From: JBBQIY01 sp964618405
GTDB taxonomy: Bacteria > Verrucomicrobiota > Kiritimatiellia > RFP12 > UBA3636
DNA: 13,203 nucleotides
Direction of reading: 5' to 3'
NCBI GenBank assembly: GCA_964618405.1
Contig: CAZUAY010000092.1
Coordinates: 1 to 13,203 of the forward strand
The notes under the pieces are model-generated. The model worked only from the letters and a program-made list of their open reading frames with translations, made no database searches and had not been told where the DNA came from. How positions within the stretch are numbered: the first letter of the stretch is position 1; the number at the start of each line of letters is the position of its first letter. This document shows, one piece after another, positions 5,112 through 13,074 of this stretch. The translations under genes and the position numbers were made by a program.

Positions 5112-7982
5112 ATGAGTGATATATGGCAATATAGTAAACTTCATAACAGCGCCTGCAAAGTCATCGAAGAACAGACTTTGTGGGGACAGTCTGTTTCTCT
5201 TGTCTGGCTGCCGAACCAGGACGTTGTTGTTCGCGTGCCCCGTTCGGACTTGATACCGCTGAGCGCCGACCTGCAGCTTGAAATCGAGTCTGGACGCATT
5301 GCCTATGTGGCAGCCGCTGCTAAGGTCGCCGAGGTGCTTGAGGGAACGAGCAGCGCCTCCGGCGGTCATGTGCTGCTGGCTCCCATGGAGTCCAACGTCA
5401 TTCCGCTACCGCATCAGCTCCAGGCACTGTCCCGAGCCGTCTCAGGTGACCGCGTGCGCTACCTGCTTGCCGATGAGGTGGGCTTGGGTAAGACCATCGA
5501 GGCTGGTCTGATTATGCGAGAGCTCAAGTTGCGAGGTCTCGTGCGCCGTACATTGGTTGTTGCTCCAAAGAGTCTAGCGATGCAGTGGGTTGCTGAAATG
5601 AGTACGCATTTCAATGAAACCTTTGCGTTAGTAAGTCCTGGCGATCTGGATGCTTTGGAACGACTGGAATGTTCCGGCCAGTATGTTAGCGGTGAAACGG
5701 ACCATGCGGCTGACTATAATCCATGGCTGCGGTTCCCTCAAGTGATTGTTACGCTGGATGCGGTTAAACCCGTCATGCGGCGTAAAGGCTGGTCAAAAGA
5801 GAAGATCCGTGCCTACAACCGGAACCGATATGAACGACTGGTACAGGGGCAGTGGGATCTGATTGTGGTTGACGAATCGCATCGGTTAGGAGGCAGTACC
5901 GATCAGGTTGCACGCTTCAAGCTTGGGCAGGGTCTTGCCGAAGCCGCCCCCTATTTGCTACTGCTTTCTGCCACGCCACACCAGGGGAAGTCTGACGCTT
6001 TTCAGAGACTGATGAGTTTGCTAGATCCGATGGTGTTTCCGGATGTGGAAAGTATTACGCGGGATCGAATTTCGGATTTCGTGATTCGGACGGAGAAAAG
6101 GAAGGCGGTAACCGCCGACGGAAACCTGCTTTTCAAGCCCCGTATTACCCATACCATAAGTGTAGATCTGAAACGGAATCCTGCGCAGGTAGTCCTTTAT
6201 GATGCAGTCACTGATTATGTGAAGAGGGGATACAACCGGTCGATTAAGGATCGCAAGCCGCATGTCGGATTTCTGATGGTATTGTTACAGCGCATTGTGA
6301 CATCCAGTTCGCAGGCAATCCGTTGCACTCTGGAGCGTCGCCTGGACGTTTTAGAGAACCTGCGGGAAGCGCGTCCGCCTATTTCTGATGAGGATATGGA
6401 GGATTTTGTAGATCTGGATGGTCAGATGCAGTTGGACTTGCTGGTGGATGTGGACGAACCGGGCAGAGTTGATGAGATGGCCGAAGTCAAGGCATTGCTG
6501 GAACTGGCTACGGCTACTGAGGTAGCGGGTCCTGATGTTAAAACTGATGCCTTAATGAACTTGATCTTTCAGTTGCAGGGGGAAGAGGGCGAAGATCAGC
6601 TTAAACTGCTGATATTTACCGAGTTTGTTCCTACCCAGGCGATGCTCAGAACCTTTCTTGAAGCACGTGGCATTTCTTGCACTATCCTGAACGGTTCCAT
6701 GAGTATGGATGAACGTCGTATTGCACAGCAAGAATTTCGCGATAAAGTGAGAGTGTTGGTTGCTACAGATGCAGGTGGCGAAGGTTTAAACCTTCAGTTC
6801 TGTCATGTCGTTGTAAATTATGACTTGCCGTGGAATCCTATGCGCATTGAGCAAAGGATTGGCCGTGTGGACCGTATTGGTCAAAATAAAATCGTCAGGG
6901 CTACTAACTTTATTTATAAGAACTCGGTCGAAGGCCGTGTGCGTGAGGTGTTGCAGACCAAGTTGGCCATTATCTTGGATGAGATGGGCATCGATAAAGC
7001 CAATGACATTCTGGATACCTCATTAACGGGAGATCTCATCGAAAAGATGATGATCCATGTTATTATGGAGGATGCCGATCCAGAATCTGAAGTCGATATC
7101 ACGGTCAAGAGTCTTGAGAAAGACGTCAGACAAATGCAGACCCAGTGTGGGGTATATGGGATCTCCGACGAACCGGATCTGGCTATGGCCGAAAAACTAC
7201 GTAGCCACCCGTTGCCTTATTGGGTTGAGCAGATGACGATCCATTATCTGCGCACCAAGGCGTGCAAGGTAGAAAAAGACCTCTTTGGCTGGAATCTGTC
7301 ATGGCCAGATGGAGAGGTCACCCGCAATGCGGTTTTTCAATTAAAAGACCATTTTTCTGGTGGGAATCTGTTGACTGTGGAAAATCCTCGGATTCGTGGG
7401 TTGGCAATGAATCTTCCCCAACTGGTACAGGGGCAGCCAGTGCCTTGTGTCTTCATCGGTGGGTTGCCATCTGCCATCACGGGCTTTTGGGGTTTATTTG
7501 AAGTTAGGATTTCCATGCAATCAGCGAAATCACAACTCAGGATTCCTCAGGTTCGCCGCGGGTATATCAGTGTATTTCTGAGTGAGGAAGATAAGCTGTT
7601 TTTACCCACAGCACGACATATTTGGGATGCGTTGCAGACAGCAGAACCGCAGGTATTGGACAAACTTGGGGTTGAAGAATCCGCCGATGTCTATGACCGA
7701 CTTCAGGATGCCGCCGAACAAGCAGGACAGGAGCTCTTCAATAACCTGCAACGGACGCACCTTGCATCGGTGGCCCGTGAGGAAGAACGTGGCAGAATTG
7801 CCTTCGCATCGCGCCGCAAGGCGATTGCGCGGGTAGGCCTGCTCGAGGTACGCCAATATCGTCTCGATCATTGTGATGCAAAGGAAATGGAGTGGCGTCA
7901 TGAACTACAATTTGCGAGTCAGATCATGCCGGAAATCCGTCCGCTGCTGATGCTACGTGTTATCAGGGGAGGTGCTTTATGA
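5112..7982 (+). CDS. brxHII: BrxHII, SNF2/RapA-like DNA helicase of type 3 BREX
   Basis: A 956-residue superfamily 2 ATPase of the HepA/SNF2 group. Helicase motifs are intact: Walker A DEVGLGKT (121-128, Lys127), Walker B DESH (254-257), motif III SAT (286-288), LLIFTEF and then LVATDAGGEGLN in the second RecA lobe, and motif VI QRIGRVDRIGQ (581-591) with both arginines. A long C-terminal region after about residue 650 has no motif I know. Family knowledge: BrxHII-type proteins are ATP-driven DNA translocases needed in some BREX types, probably remodelling DNA or protein-DNA complexes during self/non-self discrimination. ATG 5112 is chosen over the in-frame TTG at 5094, which falls inside the direct repeat. 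The gap of 77 bases to the AlbA_2 stop is the only real break in the operon. The stop overlaps pglZ (ATGA). Confidence 0.88.
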   Translation: MSDIWQYSKLHNSACKVIEEQTLWGQSVSLVWLPNQDVVVRVPRSDLIPLSADLQLEIESGRIAYVAAAAKVAEVLEGTSSASGGHVLLAPMESNVIPLPHQLQALSRAVSGDRVRYLLADEVGLGKTIEAGLIMRELKLRGLVRRTLVVAPKSLAMQWVAEMSTHFNETFALVSPGDLDALERLECSGQYVSGETDHAADYNPWLRFPQVIVTLDAVKPVMRRKGWSKEKIRAYNRNRYERLVQGQWDLIVVDESHRLGGSTDQVARFKLGQGLAEAAPYLLLLSATPHQGKSDAFQRLMSLLDPMVFPDVESITRDRISDFVIRTEKRKAVTADGNLLFKPRITHTISVDLKRNPAQVVLYDAVTDYVKRGYNRSIKDRKPHVGFLMVLLQRIVTSSSQAIRCTLERRLDVLENLREARPPISDEDMEDFVDLDGQMQLDLLVDVDEPGRVDEMAEVKALLELATATEVAGPDVKTDALMNLIFQLQGEEGEDQLKLLIFTEFVPTQAMLRTFLEARGISCTILNGSMSMDERRIAQQEFRDKVRVLVATDAGGEGLNLQFCHVVVNYDLPWNPMRIEQRIGRVDRIGQNKIVRATNFIYKNSVEGRVREVLQTKLAIILDEMGIDKANDILDTSLTGDLIEKMMIHVIMEDADPESEVDITVKSLEKDVRQMQTQCGVYGISDEPDLAMAEKLRSHPLPYWVEQMTIHYLRTKACKVEKDLFGWNLSWPDGEVTRNAVFQLKDHFSGGNLLTVENPRIRGLAMNLPQLVQGQPVPCVFIGGLPSAITGFWGLFEVRISMQSAKSQLRIPQVRRGYISVFLSEEDKLFLPTARHIWDALQTAEPQVLDKLGVEESADVYDRLQDAAEQAGQELFNNLQRTHLASVAREEERGRIAFASRRKAIARVGLLEVRQYRLDHCDAKEMEWRHELQFASQIMPEIRPLLMLRVIRGGAL

Positions 7983-10003
7983 GTTCCTGGCGAGATGCTA
8001 TTTTGAATGACTTTATTCCTAACGTCAGCAAACTGACCTTGGTTGCCGACCCCGATAGTTTGCTGACTGAGGAAAAGCTAGCGATGCAACTGCGCGGTCG
8101 TGGATTTGAGTTGATAGAGTTTAATGATCCGGTCGAATTCAGATATGCTTATGAATCAAAATATCGCTCGATGTGGGATCGGGGCGAACATACAGACCTT
8201 GTGGTCATTCTCCGGTTGCAGGATACAGAGCTGGAAGATTTGCCTTACGACCTGCTCCAGGCGGGAAGGAAACTCTCTTTCAATCTGGGCGATCTCTTCC
8301 CGAGCTTGAGTTACCCAGTCATTGAGAAACTCGACCGGTGCTTGTTAGATTCCCTCTATGATGCCCAGCTTAAGTCACCGCCCGACCGTATGGGTGATAA
8401 TGCCACAAAAGATTTCATTCTCCGTCATGTTTTCGGCATCGCTGCAGAATTGATCAGTAACGACGTGGAATTGCTGCGGATATTACTTCGCCTGCATTAT
8501 GGTAAAATTCAGATGCCGGGTATGCTTGTACATCGGCTCATTCACGTACTTAATGATCATGCTGGATTTAAGGGATGGCCTTTAGATCAAATCGTTCCTG
8601 ATGACAAAGCTTTTTTTGGTTTCCTTCAGGAGCGTTGGCCTGTTTTTCTTGACGAAATTTCGAAAAAAAACTTATCGAGGGATGGTTCGGAAAAAGGGGA
8701 TCAGACCAGAGAACACTCGCGGAAAAAGGGTCTCCTGTATCCCGGCCCAGACCACGTGCCGTTTGGGCATCAGGACATCAAAGTTTACATCGACAATCTG
8801 TTTGTTGAAGGGAAGCTTGCTCCGGTCCAGGCTGATGGAATTGAGGTCGATGCCGGTTCTTGGATTCAAAGCGGCATTGCGGCAGTAGGTAGAGATGATG
8901 GTGTGCTACGGATTTCCCGTTTGTTTGATCTTGTCGAGAAGGAACTTCCGACAGAGGAGTCCAGGCATTCGGATTGGACTTCTTTTGCGCTGAAATGGGC
9001 CGAGCTATCATCTCTGGTTTATTGCGAAAATTGCGCGCAGAGTTTGACCCGACTGAGGAAAGTCGGTGATGTCATGAACGCGACCTTTGTCGGGTGGCTA
9101 AGGGACCATTATGCTAGCCTGATTAATTTGCCGCCGAATAGCCCTGCAATGCTTCATCATGTGCCTCGACGTCTGGCTCGTGATATGGGTGGCAAGGAAA
9201 ACTATCGGGTTGCTCTGATTGTGGTGGACGGCCTAGCTTTAGATCAATGGGTAACCGTGCGGCAGCTTTTGCAAAAGCAAGATAACAACCTTGTTATGCG
9301 TGAATCCGCTACCTTCGCCTGGATTCCGACGCTGACTTCGGTCTCAAGACAGTCCATTTTCTCCGGTAAATTGCCTCAGTTTTTCCCCTCATCGATAAAA
9401 TCGACTAACAGTGAAGAAAAGCTCTGGAAGCAGTTCTGGGGAGGTTATGGCCTCTCCAAGCTGGATGTAGCCTACCAGCGATGTCTAGGTGATGGAGATG
9501 TCTCAAGCCTACTCGATGACGCTATTCATCCCTCTAAAACCAAGGTGGTGGGGTTGGTCGTGGACAAAGTCGACAAGATCATGCACGGCATGCAACTTGG
9601 TTCGGCCGGGATGCACAACCAAATTAAACAGTGGTGTGAGGGGGGCTTCCTTCGTGCGCTGATCGGACACTTGTTGGACTGTAGGTATGATGTCTGGCTG
9701 ACGGCAGATCACGGCAACATCGAATGTGACGGAAAGGGCCGACCCTCTGAAGGCGTTATCGCTGAGACTCGTGGAGAGCGGGCTCGTGTCTATCCGACCC
9801 CGGAACTGCGCGCAAAGGTTGCCAAAGAATTTTCGTTTGCCGAAGAATGGGAGCCAGTTGGTCTGCCGCTGGGCTATTACCCACTGGTTGCCGGAGGCCG
9901 AAATGCCTTCGTTCCCGTAGGATCATCTATCGTAGGGCATGGAGGAATTTCAATTGAAGAAGTTATTGTCCCCCTTGTGAAATTTGAAAGGAGAAAGCCG
10001 TGA
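7979..10003 (+). CDS. pglZ: PglZ, alkaline-phosphatase-superfamily protein of type 3 BREX
   Basis: A 674-residue protein with the PglZ core in its C-terminal half. VALIVVDGLALDQW carries the metal-binding Asp417. PTLTSVSRQSIFSG (about 450-463) is the stretch where the superfamily nucleophile sits, though I cannot fix which Thr or Ser it is. LTADHGN carries Asp577-His578-Gly579, and VGHGGISIEEVIVP has His654 as the last metal ligand. The N-terminal half has no motif I recognise. PglZ is the signature protein of all BREX types and is thought to act as a nuclease or phosphodiesterase, or to scaffold the methylase. It begins at an ATGA overlap with brxHII and has a strong ribosome binding site (AGGGGAGGT, 7965-7973). 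The stop overlaps the following gene (TGATG), so all three are probably translated together. Confidence 0.93.
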   Translation: MSSWRDAILNDFIPNVSKLTLVADPDSLLTEEKLAMQLRGRGFELIEFNDPVEFRYAYESKYRSMWDRGEHTDLVVILRLQDTELEDLPYDLLQAGRKLSFNLGDLFPSLSYPVIEKLDRCLLDSLYDAQLKSPPDRMGDNATKDFILRHVFGIAAELISNDVELLRILLRLHYGKIQMPGMLVHRLIHVLNDHAGFKGWPLDQIVPDDKAFFGFLQERWPVFLDEISKKNLSRDGSEKGDQTREHSRKKGLLYPGPDHVPFGHQDIKVYIDNLFVEGKLAPVQADGIEVDAGSWIQSGIAAVGRDDGVLRISRLFDLVEKELPTEESRHSDWTSFALKWAELSSLVYCENCAQSLTRLRKVGDVMNATFVGWLRDHYASLINLPPNSPAMLHHVPRRLARDMGGKENYRVALIVVDGLALDQWVTVRQLLQKQDNNLVMRESATFAWIPTLTSVSRQSIFSGKLPQFFPSSIKSTNSEEKLWKQFWGGYGLSKLDVAYQRCLGDGDVSSLLDDAIHPSKTKVVGLVVDKVDKIMHGMQLGSAGMHNQIKQWCEGGFLRALIGHLLDCRYDVWLTADHGNIECDGKGRPSEGVIAETRGERARVYPTPELRAKVAKEFSFAEEWEPVGLPLGYYPLVAGGRNAFVPVGSSIVGHGGISIEEVIVPLVKFERRKP

Positions 10004-10755
10004 TGGGTAAGAGACATGAATCCATCAGTATTAAACAGACTGTCCGTTTGGAATGGATGCAGAAGACAGCGAATCTGCTGCTGGCAGGGCTTGACGCCAA
10101 AACCATCCGCCATGAACTGCATGAGTTTCTCTCGGACAAAAAAAGTGACGGCTCAGAAGGTGGCAGAGGAGAGACTTCCTCGAATCAGGTTGTAAGTATG
10201 CTGATGCGGATCTGGATATCTCCCGACCCAGAGCTTGTGCCTTTTAGAGACGACGCACTGGCATTTCTGCGTGAGCACCCATCAATGAGTTTAGCTGTTC
10301 ATTGGGGGATGATCTCGGCTGTCTATCCCTTTTGGTTTAGTGTGGCAAGGCAAATCGGTCGCTTGCTGGCCCTGCAGGATCAGATTACACAGCCGCAAAT
10401 CATCAACCGCCTCAAGGAGCAATATGGTGATAGGGAAACGATAAGCCGTTATGCTCGTTATGCCGTTCGTTCCTTTGTTGTCTGGGGAGTCCTTAAGGAT
10501 TCTGATGCCAAAGGCTGTTATGAAAAAGCATTGCCGGTAAATATAACCGATTCCGATGTGACCCTCCTGATGATTGAATCTGCATTGCATGCCACACCGG
10601 AAGGCAAAGGAGCCCTAGGACTGTTATTAAACAATCCCGCATTCTTCCCATTTCATCTTTCGATGATGACAGGTAATTATCTCTCTCAACACAGCGACCG
10701 AATTGATGTTGATCGCTATGGATTAGACGAAGAGTATTTAACATTGAAAACTTAG
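10003..10755 (+). CDS. BrxA-like small BREX protein
   Basis: A 250-residue, mostly helical protein that begins in the pglZ stop codon (TGATG, 10001-10005) behind AAGGAGA (9988-9994). The in-frame GTG at 10000 is less likely. No catalytic motif or membrane segment is visible. Residues about 110-165 (LLALQDQITQPQIINRLKEQYG, then SRYARYAVRSFVVWGVL) look like a winged-helix or NusB-like helical bundle, reminiscent of BrxA (DUF1819). Type 3 BREX operons are described with brxA after pglZ, so position, size and secondary structure agree. Sequence recognition alone is not enough for me to assign the symbol. If it is BrxA, a nucleic-acid-binding role is expected. It is the last gene of the plus-strand operon, and I see no clear terminator with a T-run after it. 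Confidence 0.6.
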   Translation: MGKRHESISIKQTVRLEWMQKTANLLLAGLDAKTIRHELHEFLSDKKSDGSEGGRGETSSNQVVSMLMRIWISPDPELVPFRDDALAFLREHPSMSLAVHWGMISAVYPFWFSVARQIGRLLALQDQITQPQIINRLKEQYGDRETISRYARYAVRSFVVWGVLKDSDAKGCYEKALPVNITDSDVTLLMIESALHATPEGKGALGLLLNNPAFFPFHLSMMTGNYLSQHSDRIDVDRYGLDEEYLTLKT

Positions 10756-10863
10756 CATTCTGGGTCTGCTCCTGGATTAGTTTGTGGCTTAATCGTCTGC
10801 AAGGCAGAGTGAATGGTGACACAAAGCTGGAAGAATGCAGTCATCGATTACAGGTTACTGATT
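10756..10863 (+). other. Short gap after the BREX operon
   Basis: About 108 bases with no supported gene. An ATG at 10813 is in frame with the kinase remnant but would add 17 residues unlike any kinase start, so I leave it out. CTGC-aag-GCAG (10797-10807) could form only a very small hairpin. Confidence 0.5.
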
Positions 10864-11213
10864 ATGGACAAAAACACAATAGCGAATCTCAAAAAGCATG
10901 ATTTCATATTTCTGACGGAGCTTGGTAAAGGTGGGTTTGGCGTTGTCATGAAAGTGAGGCATGAAATTTCTGGGCAGGATTATGCCGTAAAGAAATTAAA
11001 TAAGCGCGTTTTCAGAGTGATCCGCGGGTTAGTCGAAGACATTTGGTAATTGTGAACCTGAAAAACAATGTCTGGTTGTATGACATGAGTACACTAGGGA
11101 CTTTTGTCAATGGCGAGAGGGTAGTAAACAAGAGCTTTTTGCTAGGTCGCTGTGAAATCAAATTGGGGTCTCATACGATTTTTGTTAAATCGGATAGAGG
11201 ACTGCTCTTGTGA
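10864..11213 (+). pseudogene. Ser/Thr kinase-FHA gene remnant, fused by an internal deletion
   Basis: Two frames hold parts of two domains. From ATG 10864 the frame reads a kinase N-lobe: LTELGKGGFGVVMKV (glycine loop) and QDYAVKKLNK (the VAIK lysine region). It then goes out of sense and stops at TAA 11047-11049. From about 11007 the other frame, open from 11004 to the TGA at 11211-11213, reads SDPRVSRRHLVIV, then WLYDMSTLGTFVNGERV and CEIKLGSHTIFV. That is the C-terminal two-thirds of an FHA phosphopeptide-binding domain, including the SRRH and NG signatures. The kinase body with its HRD and DFG motifs and the FHA start are missing. A deletion ending near 11003-11010 therefore joined the two, out of frame. 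The parent was either one kinase-FHA protein or two neighbouring genes. No active product is expected. Confidence 0.8.
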
Positions 11214-11406
11214 TGATTTGCACCGTTACTTAAAGCCTAATCATTCAATATCGTCATATACAATAGCTTTTTCGTGAGCGATTGACGAACTTCATGTTGG
11301 CTACGGATATTCGGCTGTGACCTTGCGCAGCCGCTTCCATCTCGTCGGAAGCAATGTGACGAGTTCAGTAGCATAATTACTATCCATCGAGGCCGGTGCG
11401 ATGCCA

Positions 11407-11533
11407 TAGCGTAAGCTGTGTTCTCGTCCAGATACCGCAAGGCGTCGTGTCGCATCAAAACGTACCCTCAAGTATGTCCGAACTTTAGCCGAAGCCGAGT
11501 TGGAGAGTCAAGCAAAGATTCATGCATGCTCCA
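11407..11533. repeat. Left copy of a ~128-bp imperfect direct repeat
   Basis: Matches 13075-13203 in the same orientation. In the first 60 aligned bases I count 47 identical. The middle needs a 2-base gap. The last 27 bases (11507-11533, ending CATGCATGCTCCA) are identical to 13177-13203. Together the copies bracket the minus-strand genes. The repeat is not strongly palindromic and carries no transposase. Confidence 0.85.
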
Positions 11534-11613
11534 GTGTCCACACCCTGCTACGGTAACAATGAGCTGTTGCCACGCTGCCACGTTACTGGGTACCCAGGAC
11601 GACGTTGTCGGTA

Positions 11614-11639
11614 GGGTAGGGTAGGGTGGGGTGGGGCGG
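11614..11639 (+). other. G-rich tract with G-quadruplex potential
   Basis: Five consecutive runs of three or four G (11614-16, 11619-21, 11624-26, 11628-31, 11633-36) are separated by loops of only 2, 2, 1 and 1 bases, followed by CGG. This satisfies the usual pattern for a parallel G-quadruplex on the plus strand. The first part is a 5-base tandem repeat (GGGTA). It lies about 80 bases downstream of the minus-strand phosphatase remnant, so the C-rich strand would be in its transcript. Confidence 0.7.
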
Positions 11640-11651
11640 AGTGTTATCGAT

Positions 11652-11676
11652 GCAGGAGCTGGATTACGTCTCCTGC
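11652..11676. other. Hairpin downstream of the minus-strand genes
   Basis: GCAGGAG (11652-11658) pairs with CTCCTGC (11670-11676) across an 11-base loop, 42 bases beyond the end of the minus-strand phosphatase remnant. No T-run follows on the minus strand, so an intrinsic terminator is doubtful. Confidence 0.35.
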
Positions 11677-11717
11677 CGCAAGCCCTAGCATGTAGCTCTC
11701 GTAGCCCACGGGAATCA

Positions 11718-12153
11718 TCATCTATCAGCTTCCCAGTCCAAGATGTACCGTTCTTGTTCTCTCGTTTCCGGCGATTGCCTGTTGGCTGACTTGGGACACT
11801 GCCGCCAGAGTTCCCGCAAACGATTCAGAGCCCCTAGCCCTCCGCCACAGTGTCCCGCCAACCAGCACCCTATGATGACCCCTGGTGCGCCCGATGCCGC
11901 CCCAGCAGTGGGCATAAACCGTTTGATCGCTTTCAAGGCAGTGATCAATTGCGTCAAGAATAGCTATGGTTGTTTCGGGGGACTCCGGTATCGACACATC
12001 CCGAATCGGAAATCGCCTGTAAGATGCCGCGCCGATCAGGCTGAAATAGGGGAGTAACCCATCATCTTCTTGCGTCAAATCGCTGAAGGCCGTAATTCCG
12101 TAACGAAGCAGGGCATTGAGGAAGGTGAGGTAACGTCGATGTATGACTGACAT
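11718..12153 (-). pseudogene. Dual-specificity/tyrosine phosphatase-like gene with a +1 frameshift
   Basis: From ATG at 12153 the minus frame reads a compact phosphatase: FSDLTQED, RRFPIRDVSIPESPE (Asp52 as likely general acid) and the P-loop VYAHCWGGIGRT (Cys83, Arg89: CX5R). Directly after this the expected continuation is found one frame over: VIIGCWLAGHCGGGLGALNRL, then SPETREQERYILDWEADR and a stop at 11718. Skipping one base (the plus-strand T near 11883) restores an unbroken frame of 144 residues. A substitution cannot explain this; one inserted base or a read error can. The usual upstream strand of such enzymes (a GxYPG-like stretch) is not seen, so the N-terminus may also be short. 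It follows the metallophosphoesterase by 27 bases and probably shared its transcript. Confidence 0.78.
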
Positions 12154-12180
12154 CAGTCCGTGCCAGAGCCTGCATTCAAT

Positions 12181-12717
12181 TTAGACGTCGATTATTTGGT
12201 ATCCGTAGACACCGATAACTCGGGTTTCAGCCACAAGCGTTTCTCGCTTGGCATGCTGATGACCGTGGATCAACCATGTCGGCTTAGCCTTTGCGAGATA
12301 GGTATTCAATCCATCAAAGCCATAGTGTATTCCATCATCTTTATCGTGGATTCCCCTTGGCGAATTGTGTGAGAGAAAAATATCAACCGCAGGAAAAGCC
12401 GAGAGAATACTTTCGACCTCGCATTGGGTGTACAGATAATGACCGCGGGGCTTATATTTCCATGACCCGTTCAAACCGCCGAAACGGAGTCCTGCGTATT
12501 CGTGGAGTTGGAGATGCAAATCAACAATGGCTTTGTCGAATGGCTCAGGCGAGTCGTGATTTCCTTTTACCGCAAAGATGACTCGGCAGTTGCATGCGTC
12601 CGCCGCCTCCAGAATAACCTGATCCGAAACGTCACCACACGAAAGCAACACATCGGCTTGGCTGTGACCGTAGTTCCAGTGGAAGTCGTCGATATCGGCT
12701 ATGGCGAGTATCCTCAT
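12181..12717 (-). CDS. Calcineurin-like metallophosphoesterase
   Basis: A 178-residue single-domain protein with the ordered motifs of the family: ILAIADIDDFHW (Asp8, with Asp10 where DxH is usual, or Asp11-Phe-His13), LLSCGDVSD (Gly28-Asp29), VKGNHD (Asn53-His54), FLSHNSPRG and LIHGHQH near the C-terminus. It should bind two metals and hydrolyse a phosphomono- or phosphodiester; the substrate cannot be read from sequence. The DIDD-FHW variant of motif I looks like a stable subfamily form rather than damage. There is no signal peptide, so it is cytoplasmic. ATG at 12717 overlaps the lipoprotein stop (ATGA), with a purine-rich GGGAGAGG about 10 bases upstream, which indicates coupled translation. 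The phosphatase remnant follows. Confidence 0.9.
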   Translation of the reverse strand: MRILAIADIDDFHWNYGHSQADVLLSCGDVSDQVILEAADACNCRVIFAVKGNHDSPEPFDKAIVDLHLQLHEYAGLRFGGLNGSWKYKPRGHYLYTQCEVESILSAFPAVDIFLSHNSPRGIHDKDDGIHYGFDGLNTYLAKAKPTWLIHGHQHAKRETLVAETRVIGVYGYQIIDV

Positions 12718-13025
12718 CGCCTTATAGCCTCTCCCGTATCCGGTTGATCGTCAGTGGGCAGATGGCTCTTGTCAGCGGTAGGCGATTCCGATAGTGTGCT
12801 CGATACTAACGCGTTTGGTTCAGCAACAATCCTTATTGGCATGCTGGGGCCATTTCTCGTTAAGCTGGCGCGGAGTAATTCTCGCAGAGATTGTCCATTG
12901 AGTGGCTGCGAATCAAGGGCTACTCCGTCTGTTGTGAGATAAATTGTCCTGTCGGGATGTGGGCTGCGATTACACGAACTGATGCCGAGGATCGCTAGCA
13001 AGATGTATAGGGTTGTGCTTCTCAT
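12714..13025 (-). CDS. Small predicted lipoprotein, possibly ExbD-like
   Basis: A 103-residue protein starting MRSTTLYILLAILGISSC: one positive residue, a hydrophobic stretch and a lipobox (ISS-Cys18), so it is a likely lipid-anchored envelope protein. The mature part IYLTTDGVALD, then LRELLRASL and PIRIVAEPNA, has the strand-helix-strand order of the periplasmic ExbD/TolR domain. The match is faint, and the protein lacks the usual ExbD transmembrane helix. The last 25 residues are polar and probably disordered. ATG 13025 is chosen over 13040 because it gives a proper short basic N-region; neither has a clear ribosome binding site. Its stop overlaps the metallophosphoesterase start. The right copy of the long repeat ends 49 bases upstream and may carry its promoter. 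Confidence 0.68.
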   Translation of the reverse strand: MRSTTLYILLAILGISSCNRSPHPDRTIYLTTDGVALDSQPLNGQSLRELLRASLTRNGPSMPIRIVAEPNALVSSTLSESPTADKSHLPTDDQPDTGEAIRR

Positions 13026-13074
13026 TAATTGATCGAACATGGTAACACTCGTCAAAAGCAGCAGATGCAACACC

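Larger units (their letters stand above)
11214..11717. other. Half-kilobase region without a convincing gene
   Basis: I see no supported CDS on either strand. It contains the left long repeat (11407-11533), a 12-bp perfect palindrome CTGGGTACCCAG (11586-11597), a G-rich tract (11614-11639) and a small hairpin (11652-11676). A 73-residue minus-strand ORF at 11237-11458 lies partly in the repeat and has no recognisable domain. The stretch 11214-11406 shows nothing I can name and may be decayed sequence. Confidence 0.6.

Noticed and set aside
5112..7982. DISARM helicase (DrmD) instead of BrxHII
   Set aside because: DrmD is also SNF2-like, but the overlap with a clear pglZ and the upstream DUF1156-type tail point to BREX type 3.
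11237..11458. Minus-strand 73-codon ORF in the gene-poor region
   Set aside because: It has no recognisable domain, sits partly in the repeat, and is not supported by a ribosome binding site or by neighbours.
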